The translations under genes and the position numbers were made by a program. A stretch of DNA of 64,000 bases from Roseateles_C aquae (GTDB lineage Bacteria > Pseudomonadota > Gammaproteobacteria > Burkholderiales > Burkholderiaceae_C), in the NCBI RefSeq assembly GCF_032337115.1, contig NZ_JAVXZY010000001.1:62001-126000 (forward strand), written 5' to 3'. The notes beneath the pieces are model-generated. The model saw nothing but the letters and a program-made list of their open reading frames with translations. It made no database searches and was not told where the DNA came from. How positions within the stretch are numbered: the first letter of the stretch is position 1; the number at the start of each line of letters is the position of its first letter. Below are positions 1 to 7,956 of this stretch, piece after piece.

Positions 1-345
1 ACCATGGGCGATGGTCAGGTGGTCTGCGCCGAAGCCGGCGGTATCGACGGCGAATTCAAGGGCGGCATGGAGACCTTCAAGACCAAGTTCAAGGAAAAGT
101 ACAAGCTGGAGGTGCAGATCTATGCACCTTATGTGTACGACGCCGTCAACGTGATGGTCGCTGCCATGGTCAAGGCTGGCTCCGCCGAGCCGGCCAAGTA
201 CCTGCCGGTGCTGGCCAAGACCGAAGCCTACAAGGGCGTCACCGGCGTCATCAGCTTTGACGGCAAGGGAGACATCAAGAACGGCGCGCTGACGCTGTAC
301 ACCTACAAGGGCGGCGCTCGCGAGCAGATCGCGGTCGTTCGCTGA
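1..345 (+). CDS. Branched-chain amino-acid ABC transporter substrate-binding protein, 3' end
   Basis: The frame is open from the first base and ends at TGA 343-345, so only the last ~114 residues are present. The sequence is typical of the C-terminal lobe of periplasmic Leu/Ile/Val-binding proteins (LivJ/LivK type): a YAPYVYDAV helix, a KTEAYKGVTGVISFD segment and a closing strand, YTYKGG. Family members bind amino acids or related ligands in the periplasm and deliver them to a LivHMGF importer. The signal peptide and the rest of the gene lie outside the window. The ATG at position 4 is an internal methionine, not a start. Confidence 0.9.
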   Translation, partial: TMGDGQVVCAEAGGIDGEFKGGMETFKTKFKEKYKLEVQIYAPYVYDAVNVMVAAMVKAGSAEPAKYLPVLAKTEAYKGVTGVISFDGKGDIKNGALTLYTYKGGAREQIAVVR

Positions 346-463
346 CCCCACGAGGCTGGTTTCGCCAGCGTCTTGAATCGCAAAATGTCGGGCCCGTCCG
401 GGCCTGGGTGGCGCAAGCTGCTCAGGCTTGGGCGGGCATCGTTGTTTGTGGCGCCCCAGCGTC

Positions 464-910
464 TTACTTCAAACGCTGACCCAGGCTGTCAGACACCTGA
501 ACGCTGATCGGAATGCCCTGACCGACGCTTTGCGTGACCGTGCAGTATTTCTCGAAGGTCTCCAGCACCCGCTCAAGATGCTGCAGCTGCGCGGCCGGCA
601 CCCCCAGCTGCAGCTGCGCCTGCATGGCCAGCACGCGAACATAGCCGGCTTCGTTGCGGCCGACTTCGGCGCTGACGCGACAGCTCAGCGGCTCCGGCGC
701 CTGCTTGTATTTGCGCAAGGCGAACAGCAGCGAGTCACTCAGGCAGTTGGCCACTGCGGCGGCCAGCAGCTGCACCGGCGAGGGGCCGAGGCCCGTACCC
801 AGCGGTACTGGCTCATCGCAGCTGAGCGCGGGGATGCCAGCGCCAAATTCGGCGCTGAAGTGGTAGTTTTCCCGCTGCTTCAGCTCGATGCTGATCGTTT
901 CGTTGCTCAT
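464..910 (-). CDS. OsmC family protein
   Basis: A 148-residue protein of the OsmC/Ohr fold. The two cysteines expected for thiol peroxidase chemistry are present, in AVANCLSDSL near residue 60 and FEKYCTVTQSV near residue 122. The family reduces organic hydroperoxides or handles other reactive electrophilic or sulfur species in the cytoplasm. It is the last gene of a minus-strand operon (adaptor, RND pump, DUF2892 protein, OsmC) and starts 15 nt after the DUF2892 gene. Divergent ArsR control at the head of the operon suggests induction by a toxic compound. The exact substrate cannot be read from sequence. Confidence 0.9.
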   Translation of the reverse strand: MSNETISIELKQRENYHFSAEFGAGIPALSCDEPVPLGTGLGPSPVQLLAAAVANCLSDSLLFALRKYKQAPEPLSCRVSAEVGRNEAGYVRVLAMQAQLQLGVPAAQLQHLERVLETFEKYCTVTQSVGQGIPISVQVSDSLGQRLK

Positions 911-925
911 TGGTGGATGCTCCCT

Positions 926-1135
926 TCAATTGCCGCGGCGTATGCCGAGCTTGGCCAGCAGTGTCTCCATCAGGCACCAGCGCGTAAAGCCGCTTTGCAA
1001 GAGATTGACACCGACGAAGGCGGTGAAGGCCAGCCACCAGCTCGACACGAACAGCGGGCTGCCAGGGATGCCCAGGGCCAGCGACAGCAGGATGAAGCTG
1101 CCGGCGACGACACGAACGATTTGCCAGGTACTCAT
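926..1135 (-). CDS. YgaP-type DUF2892 inner membrane protein
   Basis: A 69-residue protein made almost entirely of two hydrophobic segments (about residues 7-25 and 30-48) with a short basic tail, matching the DUF2892/YgaP transmembrane family. The ATG at 1135 has AGGAG 7 nt upstream; an in-frame GTG directly before it is less well placed. In YgaP the same membrane hairpin is attached to a rhodanese domain, and free-standing versions are common in sulfur-stress or ArsR-controlled operons. Here it lies between the RND permease and OsmC genes. The function is not established. Confidence 0.85.
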   Translation of the reverse strand: MSTWQIVRVVAGSFILLSLALGIPGSPLFVSSWWLAFTAFVGVNLLQSGFTRWCLMETLLAKLGIRRGN

Positions 1136-1176
1136 CACGGACTCCTTTGTTGCGTTGAGTGATTGCTGTGCGCGCC

Positions 1177-4100
1177 TCAGTCTGCCGACAGCAGATGCAG
1201 CCGATCGCGATAGGCCATGTAGTAAAGCGTGGGAATGACGACCAGGGTCAGCAGCGTTGATACGGCGATGCCGAAGATCAGCGAGATCGCCAGGCCATTG
1301 AAGATCGGGTCGTCAATGATGAAGAAGGCGCCCATCATCGCGGCCAGGCCGGTCAGCATGATGGGCTGGGCCCGGGTGACGGCGGCGCTGACGATGGCGC
1401 GCTCGAAGGCCATGCCTTCACGCAGCTGCAGATTGATGAAGTCAACCAGCAGGATGGAGTTGCGCACGATGATGCCGGCCAGCGCGATCATGCCAATCAT
1501 GCTGGTGGCCGTGTACTGCGCCCCCAGCAAGGCATGGCCAGGCATCACGCCGATGATGGTCAGCGGGATGGGCGCCATGATGATCAGCGGCGTCAGGTAG
1601 GAGCCGAACTGCGCCACCACCAGCAGGTAGATCAGCACCAGGCCGACGGCATAGGCCGCGCCCATATCGCGGAAGGTCTCGTAGGTGATTTGCCACTCGC
1701 CGTCCCACTTGAGCGTGTAGCCGCGGTAGGCGTCCCGGGGCTGGCTGATGAAGGTTTCGCCCAGCGCGGCGCCGTCCGGAGCGCGCAGTTTGGCGATGTC
1801 GCCGCGCATGGCAAACATGCCGTAGAGCGGGCTGTCGATGGCGCCGGCCATATCGGCCACCACCATGCTCAGTGGCAGCAAGTCCTTGTGATAAGCCGGT
1901 TGCTCGCGCAGCGTGTCGCTGATGTGGAGCAATTCGCGGATGGGCACCAGCTTGCCACTGGCCGCACGCACTGAGAGCGACAGCAGGGCATCGAGGTCGC
2001 CCTGGGCTTCGGCCGGCAGCTGCAGCAGCGTGGCCGCCGGGTATTTGCTCTGATCATGCAGCCAGCTGACCGCTTCACCGGCTTGTGCGGCACGCAACGT
2101 GCTGACGATGGCCGCCTGCGACACGCCGAGCAGCGCCGCCTTGCGGCGATCGACCAGCAGCAGCTTGCGCGGTGCGGCGCCAATGCTGCTGTCGTCGACA
2201 TCGACCACGCCCGGCTGCGTCTCGAACACGGCCCGCACCGCCTTGGCAAGTTGCCGGCGTCCTTCGGCCTCGGGACCATAGATCTCGGCCACGATGGGCG
2301 CCAGCACCGGTGGACCTGGCGGTACTTCGACGATCTTGACCTTGGCGCCATGGCGCTGGCCAATCGCCTGCAGGGCCGGCCGCAGCCGCATCGCGATGGC
2401 ATGGCTCTTCGCGTGGCGCTGCTGCTTGTCGACCAGATTGACCTGCAGATCGCCTTGCTCGCTGCCGGCGCGCAGATAGTACTGCCGCACCAGGCCGTTG
2501 AAGTTGATCGGCGCGGCCGTGCCGGCATAGGCTTGATAGTTGCTGACCTCGGGCACCCGGGCCAGATAGGCACCCAGCTCGTGCAGCACCGCCGCGGTTT
2601 GCTCCAGCGCTGTGCCGGCGGGCATGTCGACAATGACCTGGAACTCCGACTTGTTGTCAAAGGGCAGCATCTTCAGCAGCACCAGGCCGGCCGCTGGCAG
2701 CAGCAGCGAGATCGCGATCAGCCCGGCGATGGCCAGGCCCAGCAGGCCGCGGTTGCGGCTGCCTCGCCCTGCATCAAGCAGGGGTTTGAACACGCGCTCG
2801 AACAGCGGCGCGAGCTTGGTGGATAGGCCGTGCGCTTCGGCTGCGTCACCTACCGTGCTGGCCGGCAGGGCCTTCATCCACAGCCGCGCCAGCCAAGGCG
2901 TGACGACGAAGGCGATGGCCAGCGACAAGAGCATGCCCATGCTGGCATTGATGGGGATGGGGCTCATATAGGGCCCCATCAGGCCGGAGACGAAGGCCAT
3001 CGGCAGCAGCGCGGCGATGACGGTCAATGTGGCCAGGATGGTCGGACCGCCGACTTCGTCTACCGCGCCGGGGATCAGCTCGCGCAGGCTGCGGCCCGGG
3101 AAGAGCTGCTGGTGACGGTGGATGTTCTCGACGACGACGATGGCGTCGTCGACCAGGATGCCGATCGAGAAGATCAGTGCGAACAGCGAGACGCGGTTCA
3201 GCGTGAAGCCCCAGGCCCAGGAGGCGAAGAGCGTGACCGTCAGCGTCAGCATCACGGCGGTGCCGACGATGGCCGCTTCGCGCCGGCCCAGTGCGATGAA
3301 GACCAGGGCGACCACCGAGGCCGTTGCGAACAAAAGCTTCTGGATCAGCTTGCTGGCCTTGTCATTGGCGCTGGCGCCGTAGTTGCGAGTCACGGCCACC
3401 GACACCTCGGCGGGGATTACCGTGTTGCGCAGGTCGTCGACGCGCTGCATCACCGCGTCGGCCACATCGATGGCGTTCTCGCCGGCCTTCTTGGTGATGG
3501 CGATGGTGACGGCGGGGTATTCGGCTGCGGACTTGTCGCCGTGCCAGACGTAGCGGCTGGGCGTCAGTGGCCCGTCCTCGACGGTGGCGACTTCGCGCAG
3601 GTAGACGGGCTTGCCCGCCTGCACGCCGACGATCAGCTCGGCCACATCAGCGGCGTCGCCAAGAAAGGCGCCGGCCTCCAGGGCAATCGCCTGGTTGTTG
3701 CGCAGCAGATCGCCCAGCGGCAGACCTTGATTGGCCGACTGCAGCGCCTGGCGCAGATCGGCGATGGTCAGCCCGCTGCTGTTGAGCCGGGCCGGGTCGA
3801 TCTGCACGCGGATGGCTCGGCCCGGGCCGCCCATGCTGGTGAGCTCGCGGGTGCCGGGCACGCGCTTGAGCTCGATCTCCATCGCATGCGCCACCTGTTC
3901 CAGCGCAAACGCCCCGGTCTCTGGCTGCTTGGAGAACAGCGTCAAGGTGACGATGGGCACGTCGTCAATGCCCTTGGGCTTGATGATGGGCGGCATCACG
4001 CCGAGGCCGCTGGGCAGCCAGTCGGCGTTGTCGGCCACGGTGTCGTGCAGGCGTACCAGCGCCTCGGTGCGTGGCACGCCGACCTTGAACTGCACCGTCA

Positions 4101-4407
4101 ACACCGCCAGACCCGGCCGAGACACCGACATCACATGCTCGATGCCGGCCATCTGCGCCAGCACCTGCTCGGCCGGTGTGGCCACCATCTGCTCGACGTC
4201 ACGAACGCTGGCACCCGGAAAGGGAATCAGCACATTGGCCATGGTCACATTGATCTGTGGCTCTTCTTCACGCGGGGTGACCAGCACCGCGAAGATGCCC
4301 AGCAGCAAGGCGAGCAGGGCCAGCAGCGGCGTGATCTGGGCCGATTGAAAGAAGGCGGCAATGCGGCCCGAGGGGCCCAGCGGCGCGGGAATGTGTTCGC
4401 TGTTCAT
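1177..4407 (-). CDS. RND efflux transporter permease (HAE1/AcrB superfamily)
   Basis: A 1076-residue inner-membrane pump with the classical RND plan: TM1 near residues 25-45, a large periplasmic loop, TM2-6 with the DDAIVVVENIHRH proton-relay motif, a second periplasmic loop and TM7-12. The porter motif FPGASVRDVEQMVATPAEQ is present. It would expel amphipathic toxicants by proton antiport, with the adaptor encoded just upstream; no outer-membrane channel gene is adjacent, so a TolC-like protein must come from elsewhere. Its ATG overlaps the adaptor stop (ATGA, 4 nt), implying translational coupling. The sequence looks nearer the general 'acriflavin resistance' branch than CusA-type metal pumps; the substrate is unknown. 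Confidence 0.93.
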   Translation of the reverse strand: MNSEHIPAPLGPSGRIAAFFQSAQITPLLALLALLLGIFAVLVTPREEEPQINVTMANVLIPFPGASVRDVEQMVATPAEQVLAQMAGIEHVMSVSRPGLAVLTVQFKVGVPRTEALVRLHDTVADNADWLPSGLGVMPPIIKPKGIDDVPIVTLTLFSKQPETGAFALEQVAHAMEIELKRVPGTRELTSMGGPGRAIRVQIDPARLNSSGLTIADLRQALQSANQGLPLGDLLRNNQAIALEAGAFLGDAADVAELIVGVQAGKPVYLREVATVEDGPLTPSRYVWHGDKSAAEYPAVTIAITKKAGENAIDVADAVMQRVDDLRNTVIPAEVSVAVTRNYGASANDKASKLIQKLLFATASVVALVFIALGRREAAIVGTAVMLTLTVTLFASWAWGFTLNRVSLFALIFSIGILVDDAIVVVENIHRHQQLFPGRSLRELIPGAVDEVGGPTILATLTVIAALLPMAFVSGLMGPYMSPIPINASMGMLLSLAIAFVVTPWLARLWMKALPASTVGDAAEAHGLSTKLAPLFERVFKPLLDAGRGSRNRGLLGLAIAGLIAISLLLPAAGLVLLKMLPFDNKSEFQVIVDMPAGTALEQTAAVLHELGAYLARVPEVSNYQAYAGTAAPINFNGLVRQYYLRAGSEQGDLQVNLVDKQQRHAKSHAIAMRLRPALQAIGQRHGAKVKIVEVPPGPPVLAPIVAEIYGPEAEGRRQLAKAVRAVFETQPGVVDVDDSSIGAAPRKLLLVDRRKAALLGVSQAAIVSTLRAAQAGEAVSWLHDQSKYPAATLLQLPAEAQGDLDALLSLSVRAASGKLVPIRELLHISDTLREQPAYHKDLLPLSMVVADMAGAIDSPLYGMFAMRGDIAKLRAPDGAALGETFISQPRDAYRGYTLKWDGEWQITYETFRDMGAAYAVGLVLIYLLVVAQFGSYLTPLIIMAPIPLTIIGVMPGHALLGAQYTATSMIGMIALAGIIVRNSILLVDFINLQLREGMAFERAIVSAAVTRAQPIMLTGLAAMMGAFFIIDDPIFNGLAISLIFGIAVSTLLTLVVIPTLYYMAYRDRLHLLSAD

Positions 4408-5540
4408 GGCTGGCTTCCTGAACGCAGCAGCGCGGCCGCCTGTGGGTCCAGGGCGATGCGCTCGCCCGCACTCAGGCCGCTCAGCACCTCGATTTGATCG
4501 CCTTGCCGGGCGCCCAGGCGCAGCTGCCGCAGCAGTGGTTTGCCTTCGGCGTTGATCACGTAGACGGCGCTCAGTTCGGCACGCTTTTGCACTGCCGTGA
4601 CGGGGATGCTCAGCGTCGCCACCGTGGCAGCGCCGGCCGGCAGCAGCACTCGGGCGAACTGCCCCGGGGCGAGCCCTGGCAGGGCAGGAAGGTCCAGACG
4701 CAACTCCAAGGTGTGCGACTGCGCATCAATGGTCGGCAGCAGCTGAATCCGGCTCGCCGGCACGGCCTTGGGCTGGCCGGCAATCTCGATGCTGATCGGC
4801 GTCTTGTCGCTGAGCCCCTTGGCCAGGCTTTGCGGCAGACGCGCCGTGACACGCAGGGCGCTGGGGTCGTAGAGGCTGAGCAATGCGCGGCCAGGCATGG
4901 CCATATCGCCCAGGGCCACGGGCAGCTCGGCGATGACGGCGTCATAGGGGCTGCGGACGGTATTGAAGCCGCTCTGGGTGCGTGCCAGCGCCAACTGCGC
5001 GAGCTGCGCATTCACCTGAGCCTGGGTGGCCTTGAATTGCGCCTCGGCCTGGTCCAGCGCAGCCTGGCTGATGAAGTGCTGCTTGAACAGCAATTGCTGG
5101 CGCTCGTACTCGCGGCTGGCCAGATGCAGGGAGGCGCGTGCCGCCTCGGCCTGGGCCGCGCTGGCGTTGGCGCTTTGCTCCGCCGCACGGGCGTCGATGC
5201 GCATCAGCAGCTGGCCGGCGCGAACACGGTCGCCGGCCTTGACCGGCAACTCGACGATGGCACCGGCCACCTGCGCCGACACCACCGTGTGGCGAAGCGC
5301 TTCGACCGCGCCTTCCAGCATCGTTGCCTGCGCGGGCCCAGCCTGGCCCACGAGCTGGCTGCGCAGCTGCGCGGTCTTGGCGTCTGCGGCCGCCGCCGAT
5401 CCGGTGAGCAGTGCCCAACTCAGGCCGAGTGCCAGCAGCGTGAATGGACGCTGCTGCCTGCGGGGTGCAAGGCGGGTCGGGGGCGGTGCTGGAGATGCGC
5501 TGGTTTGAGCCATGATGTGGGGCAGCGTGTGGCTGGACAT
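4404..5540 (-). CDS. RND efflux periplasmic adaptor (membrane fusion) protein
   Basis: A 378-residue membrane-fusion protein. It has a hydrophobic export signal around residues 30-52, a barrel-sandwich/lipoyl half (VKAGDRVRAGQLLMRIDARAAEQS), an Ala/Gln-rich coiled-coil hairpin (about 125-185), the returning lipoyl half (NTVRSPYDAVIAELPV) and the membrane-proximal barrel. It links the RND pump to an outer-membrane channel. The ATG at 5540 has no clear ribosome-binding site; an in-frame ATG at 5513 is an alternative. It is first in the efflux operon, and its promoter must lie in the AT-rich gap shared with the divergent ArsR gene. Confidence 0.9.
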   Translation of the reverse strand: MSSHTLPHIMAQTSASPAPPPTRLAPRRQQRPFTLLALGLSWALLTGSAAAADAKTAQLRSQLVGQAGPAQATMLEGAVEALRHTVVSAQVAGAIVELPVKAGDRVRAGQLLMRIDARAAEQSANASAAQAEAARASLHLASREYERQQLLFKQHFISQAALDQAEAQFKATQAQVNAQLAQLALARTQSGFNTVRSPYDAVIAELPVALGDMAMPGRALLSLYDPSALRVTARLPQSLAKGLSDKTPISIEIAGQPKAVPASRIQLLPTIDAQSHTLELRLDLPALPGLAPGQFARVLLPAGAATVATLSIPVTAVQKRAELSAVYVINAEGKPLLRQLRLGARQGDQIEVLSGLSAGERIALDPQAAALLRSGSQP

Positions 5541-5567
5541 CGTTGATTCGATATCTTATTATTTAAC

Positions 5568-5593
5568 CAACTACGCAAATAGTCAAATAGTTG
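5568..5593. promoter_or_regulatory. Probable ArsR operator between divergent genes
   Basis: The gap between the adaptor gene and the ArsR gene is strikingly AT-rich for this genome. It contains a perfect inverted repeat CAACTA/TAGTTG (5568-5573 and 5588-5593, 14-nt spacer) and a direct repeat CAAATAG (5575-5581, 5584-5590). The placement suits a repressor that controls both the efflux operon and itself. The assignment to ArsR is inferred from position. Confidence 0.5.
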
Positions 5594-5635
5594 AATTGCG
5601 ATATGTCACGCCCATATGTCACGCAAAAGGCAGCC

Positions 5636-6019
5636 ATGAAGACCAAGAAAAGCACAGCCAGCGAGGTGGCGGCCATGGAGCATTTGCCCGAGCCGGCACT
5701 GCAGCAGGTGGCTGAGTACTTCCAGGCCCTGGCCGAGCCGACGCGGTTGCAGATCCTCAATCTGCTGCGCGCGCAGGAACGCAAGGTTGGCGAAATCGCC
5801 GAGCTTTGTGGCTACACGGCTGCCAATGTCTCGCGCCACCTGAGCATGCTGCAGCAGCGCGGTTTCGTGGTTCGTGAGAGCCGCGGCACCAGTGCCTACT
5901 ACCGCATCGCCGACCCGGCGGTCTACGAGCTCTGCGATCTGGTCTGCGGCCATATCGCGCGGCAGTCCGCCAGCCTGATGCGTGAACGGGCGGTGTTTTT
6001 GCCGGGCGCCTCGGACTGA
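5636..6019 (+). CDS. ArsR/SmtB-family winged-helix repressor
   Basis: A 127-residue ArsR-family protein: dimerisation helix, then EPTRLQILNLLRAQERKVGEIAELC, the recognition helix TAANVSRHLSMLQQRG, and the beta-wing FVVRESRGTSAYYRI. Cysteines at 58 (start of alpha-3), 100 and 104 (ELCDLVC near the C-terminus) are candidate sensing residues; the pattern is neither the ELCVCDL metal site of ArsR nor the cysteine pair of the persulfide sensor BigR/SqrR. The ATG at 5636 is preferred because AAAGG lies about 5 nt upstream; ATG 5603 and TTG 5591 are upstream alternatives that would run into the operator. It is transcribed away from the RND/DUF2892/OsmC operon and probably represses it. Confidence 0.88.
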   Translation: MKTKKSTASEVAAMEHLPEPALQQVAEYFQALAEPTRLQILNLLRAQERKVGEIAELCGYTAANVSRHLSMLQQRGFVVRESRGTSAYYRIADPAVYELCDLVCGHIARQSASLMRERAVFLPGASD

Positions 6020-6252
6020 ATTCAGCCGCTGGCGAATCCGCTGTGCCGCTGGGCGCGGTACTAATGCCTTGGTGCGATGGCGCACAGACCTGGCGCTCAC
6101 CTTAGCCCAGGCTCGGCCTGAGCGTTGTGACCGACAGGTGCACAGCGCAAGGCCCGGGCACCACAACTCCTCCAGCACGCGCCATGATGGCGCTGCCCCC
6201 GGGCCTTCCTGCTTTGCGTCCGATGACGCCCATGACAGCAAAGGAATCGCCC

Positions 6253-6444
6253 ATGAACACCAACAAGCCCGGCAAGCCCGGCAACAACTTCGGCAGCAGC
6301 CCTCCGAACAAGGCAGGCGGCCATGCGCCCGCACACATCGGCAAGGAGCCTCCGCCCAAGGACGCACCAGCCAAGCTGAATCCCCAGGCTGAAGTCAAGA
6401 CTGACAAGAACGCGCCGCAGGGCAGCGGCCACAACAAGGGCTGA
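6253..6444 (+). CDS. Small basic, probably disordered protein
   Basis: A 63-residue protein starting at ATG 6253 with AAGGA 7 nt upstream. It is rich in Lys, Pro, Gly, Asn and Ala, with repeated KPG and PPK-type turns, no hydrophobic segment and no cysteine, so it is probably disordered and cytoplasmic. I do not recognise a family. The good ribosome-binding site and biased composition favour a real gene. It stands alone between the ArsR gene and a small lipoprotein gene. Confidence 0.55.
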   Translation: MNTNKPGKPGNNFGSSPPNKAGGHAPAHIGKEPPPKDAPAKLNPQAEVKTDKNAPQGSGHNKG

Positions 6445-6623
6445 ACTTCGCGCCGCTGGCGCCGTTCAAGGCCAGATCGTCCAGATCAGGTCGTATCCCC
6501 GCCTCAGTCTTCGGGCCGCCTGCTTGGCAAAGCCGGCGGCCCGTTTCCTGAAGCCTGTACCGGTTCGCGTTACGAGGCGACTCTTGGCAAACGCTTCGGC
6601 AGCATGGGCCAACAAGGAGTTCT

Positions 6624-6875
6624 ATGAACACGAGCAACGATTCAAGCCGCGGGGCCATAGCGGGCCTGCTGCTGAGCCTGGCACTGTTGAGTGCTTGTTC
6701 CAATATGTCGCGGCGCGACCGTGATGTGGCGGTGGGAGCCGGTGTCGGCGCGCTTGGCGGTGCGGTGCTGACCGGTGGTAGCACCGTCGGCACCGTAGGC
6801 GGTGCTGCGGTCGGCGCGGTGATCGCCAACGAAGCCGACAAGGACAAGCGCAAGCGCCGGGAGAAGGACGAGTGA
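6624..6875 (+). CDS. Small glycine-zipper lipoprotein
   Basis: An 83-residue lipoprotein. An N-terminal hydrophobic segment ends in the lipobox LLSAC (lipidated Cys ~25), followed by a Gly/Ala zipper (GAGVGALGGAVLTGG and GTVGGAAVGAVIA) and a charged Lys/Arg/Glu tail. Glycine-zipper lipoproteins of this size pack against or insert in the outer membrane and are often envelope-stress genes. AAGGAG lies 5 nt before the ATG. Its GTGA end overlaps the start of the next gene, so the two are translationally coupled. Confidence 0.8.
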   Translation: MNTSNDSSRGAIAGLLLSLALLSACSNMSRRDRDVAVGAGVGALGGAVLTGGSTVGTVGGAAVGAVIANEADKDKRKRREKDE

Positions 6876-7372
6876 GCCCGCTCTCTCGCCTTGGCCGCTG
6901 GAAGGCGTTCGCTGGGTTCGTGCCGCTCGCGCTGGTGGGGCTGTTGCCCCTGGCCGTGCTGGCACTCGATCAGGCGGCCGCGCCAGCGGGCTCCAGTGTT
7001 GCAGACCTCGCCATGCGTCAACGCCAGGTGCGTGATGAGCAGACGAGCCGCTGCTTGCAAGGGCAGAGCGGTCAGGCTCGCAGCAGTTGTCTGCGCGAGG
7101 TCGAGGCCGCCTACGCCGAAGCCCGACAGGGGCGCCTTGGCAATGGCCCCATCCTGGAGAGTCCGGCCGCACTGGCCGCCAATGCCGAGGCTCGCTGTGC
7201 CCGTCAGTTGCCGGACGACCGCGCCGACTGCCTGAGCCTGAGCCGAGGCGCGGGCCAGCGCAGTGGCAGCGTCGCCAGCGGTTTTGTCATCAAGGAGATG
7301 CGCCGCACGCTGCCGCCTGTACAGGCTGCCAGTGCCGGCCTGCCCAGCAAAGGCCGGGACGGCGATCGCTGA
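6872..7372 (+). CDS. Hypothetical exported protein
   Basis: A 166-residue protein beginning with GTG that overlaps the stop of the preceding lipoprotein gene (GTGA). A hydrophobic segment at residues ~13-33 ending in ALA looks like a signal peptide. The mature part has paired cysteines in SRCLQGQSGQARSSCLRE and ARCARQLPDDRADCLSL, which suggests a helical, disulfide-stabilised periplasmic protein. I do not recognise a family. It is probably co-transcribed and perhaps functionally linked with the upstream glycine-zipper lipoprotein. Confidence 0.65.
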   Translation: MSPLSRLGRWKAFAGFVPLALVGLLPLAVLALDQAAAPAGSSVADLAMRQRQVRDEQTSRCLQGQSGQARSSCLREVEAAYAEARQGRLGNGPILESPAALAANAEARCARQLPDDRADCLSLSRGAGQRSGSVASGFVIKEMRRTLPPVQAASAGLPSKGRDGDR

Positions 7373-7956
7373 GGCATGGCACCTGGCCCAGTGCCTCGCG
7401 CGACTCGCGCGCCTGCGGCCAGACTGTGCCCGGCCCGAGCAGCAAGTTTCGGGCTGCCTCGCTCGCCTCTGGCCTGCCAACAACGCCAGGCTTGATCTTC
7501 GTTTTCTGCAGAAGCTTATTCGCCCCGGTAACTACCAGCTTTGGTAGGTGGCCAATTTGCCGCACCCACGCACAATCAATTGCATTGTGAGGAGGAAAAG
7601 CAGCCGCTAGTGAGGCGTGCAAACGCGGCGTCCATCGCCGCGCGGCCGCCAAGGCCGCCATGCCAACGGTGAAGGAGACCGCCAGGCCATGACAAGCCAC
7701 TGCAGGGTTTGTTGGCGCTAGATCGGTGATGCATAAAAACGAAGACGCTGCTGGCGCGCATTGGCGCCTCGGCGCTGGCGGGCCGTGCATTGGTGCGCCC
7801 GGGCTTGCTGTGTGTATTCGGCTGATGCCCTGCCGCAAAAGGTAGTGCGAACAGAACGCGATCCGCTGTTGGGTCGCGCGGAAATCCCTCGCCCTGGCGC
7901 TGCACTCGTGTCGAGTCGCCTGCCAGTCGCTGATTCGAAATCTAACGGAGTGTTCA
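7373..7956. other. Long intergenic region and 5' leader of the orphan operon
   Basis: This stretch of 584 nt separates the exported-protein gene from the radical SAM gene. A weak inverted repeat CTGGC/GCCAG followed by a T-rich stretch near 7480-7510 may end the upstream operon. At 7530-7549 lies the lux-box-like palindrome described separately. If transcription starts near 7582, a leader of roughly 375 nt precedes the first confident gene. The leader contains AGGAGG at 7590 with no good start after it, and only tiny open frames (for example 7660-7692, 7689-7721 and 7729-7845) with atypical third-position composition. I see no recognised riboswitch. Confidence 0.6.
7530..7582 (+). promoter_or_regulatory. 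lux-box-like operator and promoter of the orphan operon
   Basis: The 20-mer AACTACCAGCTTTGGTAGGT (7530-7549) contains a perfect 16-bp inverted repeat, CTACCA/TGGTAG around GCTT. It resembles LuxR-type boxes such as the lasB box as I recall it, ACCTGCCAGTTCTGGCAGGT. A CACAAT hexamer at 7571-7576 would serve as -10, placing the start near 7582 and centring the box at about -42, the usual activator position. The same 18-bp core occurs upstream of the tambjamine-type operon (45898-45917) in the same orientation relative to transcription. Confidence 0.7.

Noticed and set aside
355..404. Two short hairpins (GCTGG/CCAGC at 355-369, GGCCC/GGGCC at 391-404) between the convergent transporter and OsmC genes
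   Set aside because: The stems are only 5 bp and lack a T-run, which is too weak to call a terminator in GC-rich DNA.
2830..4497. A 555-codon open frame antisense to the RND permease gene
   Set aside because: It has the same cause and composition as other antisense frames here. The RND permease frame on the other strand carries all family motifs.
7729..7845. 38-codon ORF with three Cys in the leader of the orphan operon, considered as a peptide precursor
   Set aside because: It has no convincing ribosome-binding site and low third-position GC compared with neighbouring genes; kept only as part of the leader finding.
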